In this document: positions 9,021 through 21,584 of the stretch, in pieces
How positions within the stretch are numbered: position 1 is the first letter of the stretch
Layout of the letters: each line of letters opens with the position of its first letter
Assembly (NCBI GenBank): GCA_017531225.1
Contig: JAFXLL010000012.1
Span: forward strand, 1 to 64,000
Direction of reading: 5' to 3'
From: Bacteroidales bacterium
Lineage (GTDB): Bacteria; Bacteroidota; Bacteroidia; Bacteroidales; F082
DNA: 64,000 bases
Program-made: the position numbers and the translations under genes
The notes under the pieces: model-generated
Told to the model about the DNA's origin: nothing
Databases searched by the model: none
Seen by the model: only the letters and a program-made list of their open reading frames with translations

Positions 9021-9046
9021 CTAATCGGCAGATTAGTTATCTTTGC
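9021..9046 (+). promoter_or_regulatory. sstT promoter with adjoining small palindrome
   Basis: The -7 box TATCTTTGC is at 9038-9046. Immediately upstream is a perfect inverted repeat CTAATC-GGCA-GATTAG (9021-9036), placed where a regulator would affect promoter access. The palindrome as an operator is inference. Confidence 0.55.
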
Positions 9047-9066
9047 ATTTCAAACAACAACCTACT

Positions 9067-10293
9067 ATGAGCAAGCTCCTCCGTAAATATACCCAAACCA
9101 GCTTGGTGATTCGCATTCTCATCGGTCTCGTCATCGGCACCATACTCGGCCTGTTGATGCCGTCGTGGACGGGTCTCGGCATTTTGGGAAAGATGTTCGT
9201 CGGCGCATTGAAAGGCATTGCTCCTGTATTGGTGGCGGTACTGGTGACTTCGTCGATTGCCAAAGCCAACAAAAGTATGGGGTCTCGTTTCGTGGTGCTG
9301 ATAACGCTGTATCTGATGAGCACTTTCGTGGCCGCCGTTTGTGCTGTGATGGGGAGTTTCATGTTCCCGATCACACTGCAACTGGAAGAGGTGGGCGAGA
9401 TGGAAAATACAATTTGCTCACTGGCTGAGGTCTTCACCAATCTGCTGACGGGCATGCTTGCCAATCCCATTACGGCAATTGCACATGCCAATTATATCGC
9501 CATCCTGTTCTGGTCTATCATCATTGGCTTGGCACTCAAGAAGTATGCCCGAAGCTCCACCATCGAGATGGTGCACGACTTCGCCGAGGTCGTCTCAAAG
9601 GTGGTGAAATGGATTATCGAGTTTGCCCCCTTCGGTATCTTTGGATTGGCTTATACAGCGGTTTCCAGTAATGGATTGGAGGTCTTCACTACCTACGGCC
9701 GCCTGCTGTTGCTCTTGGTGGGATGCATGTTGTTCAAGACGCTTGTATTCAATCCGCTGATTTCGTTCCTGTTGTTACGGAAGAACCCTTATCCCTTATT
9801 GTTTACCTGCCTGAAAGTAAGTGGCTTGAATGCCTTCTTTACGCGTTCATCGGCAGCCAATATCCCTATTAACATGGATTTGTGCAAGAAACTGGATTTG
9901 GATGAGGACTTCTATTCGGTGAGCATTCCCTTGGGTGCCACCATCAATATGGATGGGGCTGCAGTGACCATCACGGTGTTCGCCTTGGCTGTAGCCAACA
10001 CGGTAGGGGTGGAGGTGAGCTTTGCTTCAGCGCTTTTCCTATGTGCCATTGCAACCCTCGGTGCTTGCGGTGCCTCAGGCGTGGCAGGCGGATCGCTTTT
10101 GCTAATTCCCATGGCCTGCTCCTTCTTCGGCATCGGTAACGACGTTGCCATGCAAGCCGTGGCCATCGGCTTCATCATCGGCGTAGTACAGGACTCCGTG
10201 GAGACGGCTCTCAACTCCAGCGGCGATGTGTTCTTTACCGCCACGGCTGAATACTATGACAGAAAGAAAAAGAAAGGAAAGTTCCACAGTTAA
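9067..10293 (+). CDS. sstT: Serine/threonine:Na+ symporter SstT
   Basis: Inner-membrane dicarboxylate/amino acid:cation symporter of 408 residues; it resembles E. coli SstT along its whole length. Diagnostic segments are FFTRSSAANIP, the SIPLGATINMDGAA hairpin region and GASGVAGGSLLLIP, plus the C-terminal VQDSVETALNSSGD. These correspond to the re-entrant loops that bind substrate and sodium. I start at ATG 9067 because the longer frame would begin at a TTG lying inside the promoter -7 box. The secreted esterase follows after 17 bases and may be co-transcribed. Confidence 0.93.
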   Translation: MSKLLRKYTQTSLVIRILIGLVIGTILGLLMPSWTGLGILGKMFVGALKGIAPVLVAVLVTSSIAKANKSMGSRFVVLITLYLMSTFVAAVCAVMGSFMFPITLQLEEVGEMENTICSLAEVFTNLLTGMLANPITAIAHANYIAILFWSIIIGLALKKYARSSTIEMVHDFAEVVSKVVKWIIEFAPFGIFGLAYTAVSSNGLEVFTTYGRLLLLLVGCMLFKTLVFNPLISFLLLRKNPYPLLFTCLKVSGLNAFFTRSSAANIPINMDLCKKLDLDEDFYSVSIPLGATINMDGAAVTITVFALAVANTVGVEVSFASALFLCAIATLGACGASGVAGGSLLLIPMACSFFGIGNDVAMQAVAIGFIIGVVQDSVETALNSSGDVFFTATAEYYDRKKKKGKFHS

Positions 10294-10310
10294 AAAGAAA
10301 TACAAAAACC

Positions 10311-11399
10311 ATGAAAAAAACGATTCTTTTGTTTATGGCTTTATGGATGGTTAGCTTCACCGCCGAGGCCCAAATCCAACATCTCCAATGGCAAGACATT
10401 CAGCGGGAATATCTTGTCAAGATACCGGCAGAACATGATGAGACCATGCCAATCATGTATTTCCTGCATGGCTTAGGCGATAACATCACTCGATTGGACA
10501 ATGAATTCCATTTCCAGCAGATCGCTGACAATTTCGGTTGGATGATGGTGATTCCGCAAGCCTTGAACGAAGGCTACGGAACCATGTGGAATGCTTATCT
10601 TAATTATAGCACCACTGACGATTCTGGCTTCCTGATGGCATTGCTCGATTCGTTGTCGGTACAATATCCCGTGAATCAGGATAGCGTTTTCTTCACTGGC
10701 TTTTCCATGGGAGGTTTTATGACACACCGCATGGCTATCGAACACGGAGACCGCATCACAGCCTGCGCTCCTGTCAGCGGATTGATCACCAGCTATATGT
10801 CGCATTATACCGCGGTGGCTCCAGTGAAGATGCTGCACATTCATGGCACTAACGACCCTGTGGTGGGCTACGACGGCAACTCACAGTACTTTGGCTACGA
10901 TCTTGGGTTGAGTGTGGACGAGATCCTTGACTATTGGAAGAACGCCAACCACTGTGTGGATGAACCAATTATCGATACGTTGCCTGATTTGCATAACGAT
11001 GGATTGCGCTTTGTGCGCTATACATACGAAGGAGAGGCTGAGTTACAGCACATCAAGGTTATTGGAGGTAATCACAGTTGGTATAACAACGAAAACCAAT
11101 ACGACATCAGCTATATGAATGAGATCCACAAGTTCTTCACCACTGAAGGTGGACATGTTGGCCTGGCTGAACGAGAACAGAAGTACGTAAGCCTTTATCC
11201 TAATCCAACTTCGGGACAATGTTTCGTTGAAATGGAGGTCGCTTCAACGGTTGAAATCATCGATCTACAGGGCCGCAGATTGTTGACATACCAAATGCAT
11301 CAAGGCACCAATCGCCTCAATCTAACAGGCTTTCCAGAAGGACTTTATCTCATCAGGTCGGCTGATGGGATTATTGGGAAAGTGCTGATTAAGAAGTAA
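10311..11399 (+). CDS. Secreted PHB-depolymerase/feruloyl-esterase-like hydrolase with T9SS sorting domain
   Basis: 362 residues with a signal peptide (about 1-20) and an alpha/beta-hydrolase domain of the LpqC/poly(3-hydroxybutyrate) depolymerase-like group. The nucleophile motif is GFSMG with Ser132, and a likely triad is completed by Asp182 (HGTNDP) and His255 (GGNHSWYN). The last 75 or so residues form a type IX secretion sorting domain (SLYPNPTSGQ, then GLYLIRSADGIIGKVLIKK). The protein is therefore probably exported across the outer membrane and released or attached to the surface. Substrate unknown; acylated polysaccharides or polyesters are plausible. Confidence 0.85.
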   Translation: MKKTILLFMALWMVSFTAEAQIQHLQWQDIQREYLVKIPAEHDETMPIMYFLHGLGDNITRLDNEFHFQQIADNFGWMMVIPQALNEGYGTMWNAYLNYSTTDDSGFLMALLDSLSVQYPVNQDSVFFTGFSMGGFMTHRMAIEHGDRITACAPVSGLITSYMSHYTAVAPVKMLHIHGTNDPVVGYDGNSQYFGYDLGLSVDEILDYWKNANHCVDEPIIDTLPDLHNDGLRFVRYTYEGEAELQHIKVIGGNHSWYNNENQYDISYMNEIHKFFTTEGGHVGLAEREQKYVSLYPNPTSGQCFVEMEVASTVEIIDLQGRRLLTYQMHQGTNRLNLTGFPEGLYLIRSADGIIGKVLIKK

Positions 11400-11401
11400 G
11401 G

Positions 11402-14336
<2,935 letters not shown>

Positions 14337-14341
14337 GGCGT

Positions 14342-15448
14342 TTATCGGGTGATCACTTGTTTCTGTCCGTTGATGATGTAGATGCCAGCTGGGAGCGATT
14401 CCAAGCTTCTGGCATTGTTGAGCAGCTTTCTTCCATCGATGGAGAAGACGTTGTAGCGCAGGAATTTAGGATTGGGATGCTCTTGGTCGATTTCCTGAAG
14501 GCCCGTGGTGGTCACGTCGATGAGGTTATATTGCAGTGAACCCAAGCCGATCTCGGCGGCATATTCCACCGTGTGGGTGCCATGGAGTTCTTGGATACGG
14601 TCGATGAGCGGCTGAGCGTCATTGCCTGGAGTGGAGTTGAAGTCGAAGACCAAGTCGAGGCAAGCCTTGTCGAGTGCCACTGGGTCGGTAGAGGCGAGGA
14701 TGCCTATATCGGCCATCATGGGAGGAGCTGGATTGGGGTTGCAGTCGCAGTCTACCGAGAGGTTGTTCATCACGTTGATATACACGATGTTCTTACCGTC
14801 TTGGTGGAAATAGTCATGTACTGCCTGTGCCGCTGCCGCCATCGATTCAAGGAAAGAATCTTGGGTGTTGTTACCATAGATGTTGCTGGTGGTCTGTCCG
14901 GCGGTATGGATATAGCATTTGCCATGCCGCGCAGCCATGCCGATGCTTTGGTTCTTCAGCACGCCACCGTAGCCTCCACGGGCATGGCCCTTGAAGTGCG
15001 CCAGGTTGATCATGAAGTCGTAGTTGGTCAGGTGTGAGCCAACGATGTCGTATTTGATCCAGGTGGTGTCAGCTACAGGGATGGTATCCTCGCCTTCGGC
15101 ATCCATGATGTCGACCTTGGCAATTTGGTCGAAGCCGCGCTCGGCGACGACCTTGAGGTGCGAAGCGGTGTTGTCGCGGACGCCACCATAAGCGGTGTTG
15201 CACTCCACGATGGATGCGCCAGTTACGTTCACCAACCCTGAGATGAACTCCGGCTTGAGGTAGTTACTCTTTGACGACTCACCCGTAGAGATCTTCACGG
15301 CCACGACACCATTGGGCTCAACGCCCAAGGCTTGAAAGATGTGGACTAATGACTCAGGCGTAATTTCGCTGGTGAAATACACGTTGCTTTGGGCAGATGA
15401 GGCCAAACTCAAGCAAAGTAATGAAAGGATCAAAAACGCTTTTTTCAT
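14342..15448 (-). CDS. Secreted DUF362 protein with partial C-terminal sorting-type domain
   Basis: 368 residues from ATG 15448, which directly opens a signal peptide (MKKAFLILSLLCLSLASSAQ). The body matches DUF362, with ECNTAYGGVRDNT, the VDIMDAEG segment, a GHARGGYGG region and the later SVDCDCNP with four nearby acidic and cysteine residues. DUF362 proteins often accompany iron-sulfur clusters, but here no separate ferredoxin domain is present. The C-terminus (NVFSIDGRKLLNNA... LPAGIYIINGQK) looks like the end of a T9SS sorting domain. The function is unknown. Confidence 0.75.
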   Translation of the reverse strand: MKKAFLILSLLCLSLASSAQSNVYFTSEITPESLVHIFQALGVEPNGVVAVKISTGESSKSNYLKPEFISGLVNVTGASIVECNTAYGGVRDNTASHLKVVAERGFDQIAKVDIMDAEGEDTIPVADTTWIKYDIVGSHLTNYDFMINLAHFKGHARGGYGGVLKNQSIGMAARHGKCYIHTAGQTTSNIYGNNTQDSFLESMAAAAQAVHDYFHQDGKNIVYINVMNNLSVDCDCNPNPAPPMMADIGILASTDPVALDKACLDLVFDFNSTPGNDAQPLIDRIQELHGTHTVEYAAEIGLGSLQYNLIDVTTTGLQEIDQEHPNPKFLRYNVFSIDGRKLLNNARSLESLPAGIYIINGQKQVITR

Positions 15449-15458
15449 GGTCGATGAT

Positions 15459-16718
15459 TTAATAACGTTCCACAAAGTCCCTTACCAGCTTGAACACAGG
15501 TTCATAGCTTTCGAAGCGGACGGTCTTGTAGGTATCATAAATAGTGTGATAGAATGGGAAAGCATCGCCTTCCTGATTCTCGAGGAAGATGCAAGGCACG
15601 TGGCGTGTAGCGAAGGGGTAGTGGTCGCTATTGCCAGCCAACTCGCCACGGTTCAATGACTTGAAATATTGGTTTTCGTTGTTGATTTGTTCAAACAGGT
15701 CGTAGCCGCGCTTGCCTTCATCGCTCACCTCGCAATATTGTACTGGGTTGTTGTCGCCAATCATGTCGATATTGAACAGGTATTTGATCTGTGTCAGCGG
15801 TACCAGGGGGTGCTTGGCATAAAATTCTGAACCACGAAGGTTGGCATCCTCACCGGAGAAAGCAATGAAATACATGTCATATTCGGGTTGGTTTTTGGCG
15901 TAATATTCGGCCAAAGTGACGATGGCGGCAGTTCCCGAAGCATTGTCATTGGCACCAGGATAAAACACTTCCTTGCCGAGATTGCCGAGATGGTCGTAAT
16001 GAGCCGTAAACACATAGCAACTGTCGTGTTTTTGGCCTTCCACCTTGGCAATTACGTTGAAGAGTTCATAGTCCTTCAGGAACTCATTATCGATGTCGGC
16101 ACGTATGGTTTTGATGCCTTCAACGGCTTCGGGAGTCATCCAGATGATGGGTTTCTCGACCACCCGGTGGCCATAGGCTTTATAGAATTTGATGGGGGAG
16201 GTCCATGTGTTGATGACACCTGCGTTGGTACATTGTCCGGGCTTCTGCAGACGAGCGAAGTCCTTGCTGTGGCGATAGGAGAACCAGAACTCGCATACTA
16301 CGAAACAGTTGGCGTATTCAGGTTTTGCCAAGTCGGCAAACATCTTTTCGGGATCGAAATTCGTGGTATCCACATGATACACGGGGAATTCACCATGCAC
16401 TCCTGGCGAGTATTCGCGCATGGAGTAGTCCACACCAGGCGTCAGTTCTTTCCCGTCAGCCCAGAGCCTCATCTCGCCAGCGAAGGTGTTGATGTCGATG
16501 GTAAAAGGTTGGCAGACCACCACGCTCGCACTGGCTTTCTCGAATTCTTTAAAAAGGTATTTGCCAGCTAAGTTGGCTCCGCCTTTGGCATAGCCGCGAC
16601 CTTGGTATTTTTCGGAACTAAGTTCCTTGATGATTTCTTTGTAGCGCTCTATGTCTTGGGCATTCAGCTGAATGTGAAGGGCCACAAGGGCCAAAAGGAA
16701 AATAGCTATTTTTTTCAT
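15459..16718 (-). CDS. Secreted M28 family metallopeptidase
   Basis: 419 residues from ATG 16718, which begins a signal peptide (about 1-19). The M28 zinc ligands are visible in order: HYDHLG, NDNASGTAA, the catalytic GEDA, NIDMIGD and a final His in FYHTIYDT. It is an exported aminopeptidase-like enzyme, probably periplasmic since no sorting domain is seen. A longer frame would extend 50 residues upstream into pyrG but lacks a signal sequence, so it is rejected. The start overlaps the pyrG stop as ATGA, indicating translational coupling. Confidence 0.88.
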   Translation of the reverse strand: MKKIAIFLLALVALHIQLNAQDIERYKEIIKELSSEKYQGRGYAKGGANLAGKYLFKEFEKASASVVVCQPFTIDINTFAGEMRLWADGKELTPGVDYSMREYSPGVHGEFPVYHVDTTNFDPEKMFADLAKPEYANCFVVCEFWFSYRHSKDFARLQKPGQCTNAGVINTWTSPIKFYKAYGHRVVEKPIIWMTPEAVEGIKTIRADIDNEFLKDYELFNVIAKVEGQKHDSCYVFTAHYDHLGNLGKEVFYPGANDNASGTAAIVTLAEYYAKNQPEYDMYFIAFSGEDANLRGSEFYAKHPLVPLTQIKYLFNIDMIGDNNPVQYCEVSDEGKRGYDLFEQINNENQYFKSLNRGELAGNSDHYPFATRHVPCIFLENQEGDAFPFYHTIYDTYKTVRFESYEPVFKLVRDFVERY

Positions 16719-18292
16719 AATATTTCTTTGATAAAGCTCATAAACAATGGATGTGGGTGAAGTACGGTGCTGGAGTATTCGGGATGGAATTGGGTGCCGA
16801 TGAACCAACGGTGGCTGGGGATCTCGACGATTTCCACCAAGCTGCTTTCGGGGTTGGTGCCGACGCACATCATGCCGTTCTTCTCATACTCCTCTTTGTA
16901 TTGGTTGTTAAATTCGTAGCGGTGGCGGTGACGTTCGCTGATTTGGGTGGTTTTGTATATCTCGGCCACGCGGCTGCCTTTGCGGAGCTCGCAGTTGTAG
17001 GCGCCCAGACGCATGGTGCCGCCCATGTTGGTCACGGTCTTTTGTTCCTCCATGAGGTCGATGACGTTGTGCGGAGTGTTGGAGTCCATCTCGCTTGAGT
17101 TGGCGTCCTTGTAGCCCAACACGTTACGGGCGAACTCAATGACCATCATCTGCATGCCAAGGCAAACGCCGAAAGCGGGAAGGTTGTTTACACGGGCATA
17201 TTCCACAGCGATGATCTTCCCTTCGATGCCGCGCTGACCGAAGCCTGGGCAGACCAGGATGCCGGCCACGCCGGAGAGTTTCTCTGCGATATTCTCCTTG
17301 GTGATGTTCTCGCTGTTGATGAAGTCGATCTTCACTTTTACATGGTTGTAAATACCAGCTAAAATCAAGCTCTCGCGGATGCTCTTGTATGCGTCCTGAA
17401 GGTCGTATTTGCCCACCAGTCCCACGTGGACTTCCTTGGTGGCGGTGCGCTGAAGTTCCAGGAAACGGTGCCAGCCTTCCATCTCGGGAGTCTCGCCAAC
17501 GGGTACGCCGAATTTTCTCAGTATAGCTGAGTCAAGACCTTGGCGCTGCATGTTGACAGGAACGTCGTAGATGCTTGGCAGGTCTTCGCTTTGTACCACA
17601 CATTCGAGGTCGACATTACAGAACGAGGCCACCTTCTGGCGGATGCCGTCGGAGAGGTGCTTTTCGGTGCGCAACACGAGTACGTCGGGTTGGATGCCGG
17701 CGCCCTGCATTTCCTTTACGGAGTGTTGCGTAGGCTTGGTCTTAAGCTCGTCGGCAGCTTTCAGATAAGGCACGTAGGTGAGGTGCACGCTAACGGCGCG
17801 GTTGCCAAGTTCCCATTTCAGTTGACGGATGGCCTCAAGGAAGGGTGCCGATTCAATGTCGCCGATGGTGCCGCCGATCTCAGAAATCACGAAGTCGACA
17901 TCGTCGTTGTGCATGATGCGGCGTTTGATCTCATCGGTGATGTGAGGTACTACTTGGATGGTCTTGCCGAGATAGTCGCCATGACGTTCCTTGTCGATGA
18001 CTGCCTTGTAAATCTTACCAGTGGTTACAGAGTTAGCGCGAGTAGTGCGGATGCCAGTGAAGCGTTCATAATGGCCCAGGTCGAGGTCGGTCTCCATCCC
18101 GTCAACGGTAACGTAGCACTCGCCGTGTTCGTAAGGGTTGAGCGTTCCCGGATCGATGTTGATGTAAGGGTCGAACTTTTGGATGGTGATAGTGTAGCCG
18201 CGAGCCTGTAACAGTTTGCCAATGCTCGCTGAAATAATGCCTTTACCTAAGGAGGAAACCACGCCTCCAGTCACAAAAATATAGCGCGTCAT
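16715..18292 (-). CDS. pyrG: CTP synthase
   Basis: 525 residues. It converts UTP and glutamine to CTP in the cytoplasm. The N-terminal synthase domain shows FVTGGVVSSLGKGI, KFDPYINIDPG and HYERFTG; the C-terminal class I glutamine amidotransferase domain has the nucleophile in FGVCLGMQ and the His/Glu pair in QFHPEYSS. Length and motifs are normal. It is the first gene of a five-gene minus-strand operon that continues into secreted enzymes, an unusual place for a housekeeping gene. The promoter is the minus-strand -7 box at 18322-18314. Confidence 0.97.
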   Translation of the reverse strand: MTRYIFVTGGVVSSLGKGIISASIGKLLQARGYTITIQKFDPYINIDPGTLNPYEHGECYVTVDGMETDLDLGHYERFTGIRTTRANSVTTGKIYKAVIDKERHGDYLGKTIQVVPHITDEIKRRIMHNDDVDFVISEIGGTIGDIESAPFLEAIRQLKWELGNRAVSVHLTYVPYLKAADELKTKPTQHSVKEMQGAGIQPDVLVLRTEKHLSDGIRQKVASFCNVDLECVVQSEDLPSIYDVPVNMQRQGLDSAILRKFGVPVGETPEMEGWHRFLELQRTATKEVHVGLVGKYDLQDAYKSIRESLILAGIYNHVKVKIDFINSENITKENIAEKLSGVAGILVCPGFGQRGIEGKIIAVEYARVNNLPAFGVCLGMQMMVIEFARNVLGYKDANSSEMDSNTPHNVIDLMEEQKTVTNMGGTMRLGAYNCELRKGSRVAEIYKTTQISERHRHRYEFNNQYKEEYEKNGMMCVGTNPESSLVEIVEIPSHRWFIGTQFHPEYSSTVLHPHPLFMSFIKEIL

Positions 18293-18313
18293 AGTAAATG
18301 TAGATTGAAAGCG

Positions 18314-18322
18314 GCAAAGTTA
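18314..18322 (-). promoter_or_regulatory. -7 promoter element for pyrG operon
   Basis: On the minus strand TAACTTTGC fits TAnnTTTG, 21 bases before the pyrG ATG. The sigma-54 enhancer of the divergent ABC operon begins only 8 bases away on the other side. Confidence 0.6.
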
Positions 18323-18329
18323 TAAAAAA

Positions 18330-18437
18330 CTGTAAAGTTTCTTTACAGCGGTTGTAAAAAAACTTTACAGTCACTTTTTGGGTGATAATCATAAATTATT
18401 GATATTTAACATTTTAAAATTTTGGCACAATGAATGT
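18330..18437 (+). promoter_or_regulatory. Sigma-54 promoter with twin-palindrome enhancer, site A (ABC ATPase operon)
   Basis: Palindrome 1 CTGTAAAGTTTCTTTACAG at 18330-18348 is perfect; palindrome 2 TTGTAAAAAAACTTTACAG at 18352-18370 is near-perfect. Centres are 22 bp apart. The -24 GG lies at 18424-18425 (TTGGCAC) and the -12 element is ATGT, with exactly 10 bases between GG and the -12 G at 18436. Predicted transcription start is near 18449, placing the palindromes at about -110 and -88, normal for an NtrC-type activator. Confidence 0.82.
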
Positions 18438-18474
18438 TATCCCAAAATCGTTTTAAACTAAAAAAGTAAGCAAT

Positions 18475-19155
18475 ATGATCAAAGTTGAAAATTTAGTGAA
18501 GATCTTCCGAACAGAAGAGATCGAGACCCTTGCGCTGAACGGCGTGTCATTTGAAATCAACGACGGTGAGTTCGTCGCCATTATGGGCCCCTCGGGCTGC
18601 GGCAAGTCCACCTTGCTCAACATCCTCGGCCTTTTGGACAACCCCACCGAGGGTAAGTACGAACTCCTCGGCCATCAGGTCGGTGACCTCAAGGAGAAGG
18701 ACCGCACCCAGTTCCGCAAGGGCAACATCGGCTTCGTGTTCCAGAGCTTCAACCTCATCGACGAACTGAATGTGTTTGAGAACATCGAACTGCCGTTGCG
18801 CTACATGAACATCCCCTCTGCCGAGCGCAAAGAGCGCGTGGAGGCCATCATGACACGCATGGCCATCAAGCACCGTTCCGAGCACTTCCCGCAGCAGCTC
18901 TCGGGCGGTCAGCAGCAGCGTGTGGCTATCGCCCGCGCCGTTGTCGCCAACCCTAAACTCATCCTTGCTGACGAACCCACAGGTAACTTGGATTCCAAGA
19001 ACGGCAAGGAGGTGATGGACCTGCTCACCGACCTCCACAAGGAAGGCACCACCATCGTCATGGTGACCCACTCCCAGCGCGACGCCAGCTATGCCGACCG
19101 CATCATCAACCTCTTCGACGGTAAGATCGTGGAGGAAGTGCTGTCGCAACTGTAA
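18475..19155 (+). CDS. MacB/LolD-type ABC transporter ATP-binding protein
   Basis: 226 residues, the usual size of the stand-alone ATPase of type VII ABC systems (LolD, MacB, FtsE relatives). Walker A is GPSGCGKST (38-46), Q-loop Gln90, signature LSGGQQQR (142-149), Walker B LILADEP (162-168) and the switch His in VTHS. It energises the permease encoded 12 bases downstream. It is the only ATPase gene of this family in the window although seven matching permeases are present, so it probably serves several of them. Transcription is from sigma-54 site A. Confidence 0.95.
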   Translation: MIKVENLVKIFRTEEIETLALNGVSFEINDGEFVAIMGPSGCGKSTLLNILGLLDNPTEGKYELLGHQVGDLKEKDRTQFRKGNIGFVFQSFNLIDELNVFENIELPLRYMNIPSAERKERVEAIMTRMAIKHRSEHFPQQLSGGQQQRVAIARAVVANPKLILADEPTGNLDSKNGKEVMDLLTDLHKEGTTIVMVTHSQRDASYADRIINLFDGKIVEEVLSQL

Positions 19156-19167
19156 AAACCTATTGGT

Positions 19168-21492
19168 ATGTCCAGTTACCTCAAATTCCTCTCTCGCAAC
19201 AAACTCTACACCATCATCGAAGCCCTTGGCCTTGCCGTCAGCCTCGCCTTTGTCATCATCATCGGCAGTTATGCGTGGCAGCAATACAGCATCACCCGCG
19301 AACACCCCGACCGAAAGAACATCTATTGCTTCGGTATGCCAGGTTATCTTGGCTCCACTTACGCTTTCGTCGACGAGGTAAAAGACCGCGTCCCCGAGGT
19401 GGAAATTGCCACACGGTATTGTATTGAGGCCAATCCACCCATCGTCATCATTAACGATGAGGAGATTGAAGCCTCTGTGACCGCTGTCAGCAAAGACTTC
19501 TTCACGATGTTTCCCTACTTTCGATTCGTGGAGGGCGGTCCCGAAGGCATTGAAGCACCAATGAATGTCATCGTGAGCGAGAGTTTTGCGCGAAAAAATG
19601 ATTTGAAAGTTGGAGAAACCTTGGATTTGATTTTGAACAAATATATTATCATTGGCATCATTGAGGATTTCCAAAACACGGTGCTGGAAACAACAGATTT
19701 GATTGTCAACGAACACGACTTTCTCAACAAATCTGCTTGGGATACGCCATACGACCGTTTCGGCTCAACCATTCCTTTCATCAAATTCAAAGAGGGCACC
19801 GACCCGCAAGTGATTTACGACAAAGTGGAAGCAGTTTGCAAGGAGATTTATCCCGACATGTATGGACAGGCTTTCTTCGAAAGATTGGACATGACCCGTT
19901 TTGACCATTTGTTTTTCAAAGACTTTGGCGAGCCTAACGACCAACTGAAACATGGCGACATCAAAACACTGAAACTTTTGGCACTTGTCGGGTTACTTCT
20001 GCTACTTTCGGCAGTGTTCAACTACATCAACCTTTCGTTTGCCCTCACGGGAAAACGCGCCAAAGAGATGGCGACTCGCAGACTATTGGGAGCGCAGAAA
20101 TCGGCAATCATTTGGAAGTATGTCGCTGAATCATTGTTGTTTACGGCTGGTTGCTTTGGTCTTGGTTTGCTGCTGGCCTACGCTTTGGTGCCCACGATGA
20201 ATGCCTTGCTCAACAATCCGTGCATCCCAATTCGCATTCAGATAACGCCAATGTATCTTTTGGCTTATATTGCCATCGTTGTAGTGGTTGGCGTGCTTAA
20301 CGGCATCATTCCTGCATGGTTTGCCAGTCGCGTGGAGCCGATGGATGTGGTGAAAGGCACCTTCAAGCGCAACACGAAGATGGTCTTTAACAAGGTGTTC
20401 ATTGTCATCCAAAATGCTTTGGCGGTTTTCCTAATCGCGATGGCGATTGTGATGGAAGCGCAATATCGCACCTCTTTGAATCGTCCGAAGCATGTCAACA
20501 CAGAGAACCTCTATTATCTGGCGGTCATCTCATCTTCGCCACAATCCGAATTGCGGGAGGCGTTGGAATCATTGCCTAGTGTGAAACGCATTGGATGGAG
20601 CAGAGGTGTTCCCGGATTTCCTTGGGGGCAGCAATGGTCTCTTACACGAGACGGACAGACCATCGCGTATGTGCCATTCCTGATGGATACCACTGCTTTT
20701 CAAATGTTTAATATTGAGATAATTGAGGATTACTATACACCTCTATATAACTCGGTTTGGTTTAGTGAGAAATCCTTTGCAGCAACAGGCCTTGATGATG
20801 ATTATCACGACATCAGCCAGACTTTGGCGCAGAAGACCAGCAGTTGTGAGCAGGTCGCAGGTGTGTTCCGCGATTTCCCGGTCAATAGTAGCAATATGGG
20901 CGAGGATTACTATATGTATATCAGCATTGTGAAGGCCGAAGACTTCAAGTGGGGCGGTTTCGTTATCGAGACTGCCGGCGACCATAAAGAATTCATAAAG
21001 GCACTCCAAAAAGTCGTGGACGAATGGCTTGATGGAGAGATTCCGACAATCGTTGCAGATGATTACATTGACGATTTTTATCTTGACGCCCTTAAACCTG
21101 CCAAGAATAACATGCGACTGTTGGAGGTCTTCATGCTCCTTGCCGTGCTGATTTCGTTGCTCGGCCTCATCGCCATGAGCACCTACTACGCAGGCGAAAA
21201 CGCCCACTCCATCGCCGTCCGCAAGGTGTTTGGCGGCACGGTGGAGAGCGAGACGCGCCGCTCCGTAGGCGAGTATATGCTGTTGGTGCTGATAGGTGCC
21301 GTCATCGCCGTGCCTTTGGCAGTCTGGGCGGCACAACGCTACTTGGAGCAGTTCATCGTCAAACTTGAAAACTACGCCTGGATATTCGTTGTGGCTGTGC
21401 TACTTGCCTTCGTGATGGCGTTTTTATCCGTCCTTTGGCAGACCTTGAAGGCAGCGCGGACCAATCCTGCGGAGGCGTTGAAGAAGGAATGA
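19168..21492 (+). CDS. Duplicated FtsX/MacB-type ABC permease (subtype 1)
   Basis: 774 residues with two MacB-periplasmic-core/FtsX units: a first membrane helix at about 13-35, a large extracytoplasmic domain, a helix cluster at about 270-400, a second start helix near 410-430, a second extracytoplasmic domain and a final helix cluster from about 650. The N-terminus SSYLKFLSRNKLYT is shared with the permeases at 26499, 47786 and 59453 (subtype 1). The helix bundle carries KRAKEMATRRLLGAQ, the coupling-helix region of this family, and the chain ends NPAEALKKE. It is co-transcribed with the ATPase. Confidence 0.9.
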   Translation: MSSYLKFLSRNKLYTIIEALGLAVSLAFVIIIGSYAWQQYSITREHPDRKNIYCFGMPGYLGSTYAFVDEVKDRVPEVEIATRYCIEANPPIVIINDEEIEASVTAVSKDFFTMFPYFRFVEGGPEGIEAPMNVIVSESFARKNDLKVGETLDLILNKYIIIGIIEDFQNTVLETTDLIVNEHDFLNKSAWDTPYDRFGSTIPFIKFKEGTDPQVIYDKVEAVCKEIYPDMYGQAFFERLDMTRFDHLFFKDFGEPNDQLKHGDIKTLKLLALVGLLLLLSAVFNYINLSFALTGKRAKEMATRRLLGAQKSAIIWKYVAESLLFTAGCFGLGLLLAYALVPTMNALLNNPCIPIRIQITPMYLLAYIAIVVVVGVLNGIIPAWFASRVEPMDVVKGTFKRNTKMVFNKVFIVIQNALAVFLIAMAIVMEAQYRTSLNRPKHVNTENLYYLAVISSSPQSELREALESLPSVKRIGWSRGVPGFPWGQQWSLTRDGQTIAYVPFLMDTTAFQMFNIEIIEDYYTPLYNSVWFSEKSFAATGLDDDYHDISQTLAQKTSSCEQVAGVFRDFPVNSSNMGEDYYMYISIVKAEDFKWGGFVIETAGDHKEFIKALQKVVDEWLDGEIPTIVADDYIDDFYLDALKPAKNNMRLLEVFMLLAVLISLLGLIAMSTYYAGENAHSIAVRKVFGGTVESETRRSVGEYMLLVLIGAVIAVPLAVWAAQRYLEQFIVKLENYAWIFVVAVLLAFVMAFLSVLWQTLKAARTNPAEALKKE

Positions 21493-21543
21493 TTTGAAAA
21501 ATTCGAAAAATTCGAAAAAAAACATGCATAGTATTTATTTTTG

Positions 21544-21562
21544 TTGTAATTTTGCATTACAA
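21544..21562 (+). promoter_or_regulatory. Promoter with overlapping operator of the first RelB-PIN module
   Basis: The -7 box TAATTTTGC (21547-21555) is embedded in a perfect inverted repeat TTGTAAT-TTTGC-ATTACAA (21544-21562). This is the arrangement expected for autorepression by the antitoxin or toxin-antitoxin complex. Repression itself is inference. Confidence 0.6.
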
Positions 21563-21584
21563 AACTTATAAATTGTAAAGCAAA

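Noticed and set aside
16719-16868. 50-residue N-terminal extension of the M28 peptidase
   Set aside because: It would overlap pyrG in another frame and bury the signal peptide; the ATGA overlap at 16715-16718 is the natural start.
18547-19716. 389-residue minus-strand frame opposite the ABC ATPase and permease start
   Set aside because: Shadow frame spanning two convincing plus-strand genes; composition is Asp/Val/Gly-rich with no motif.
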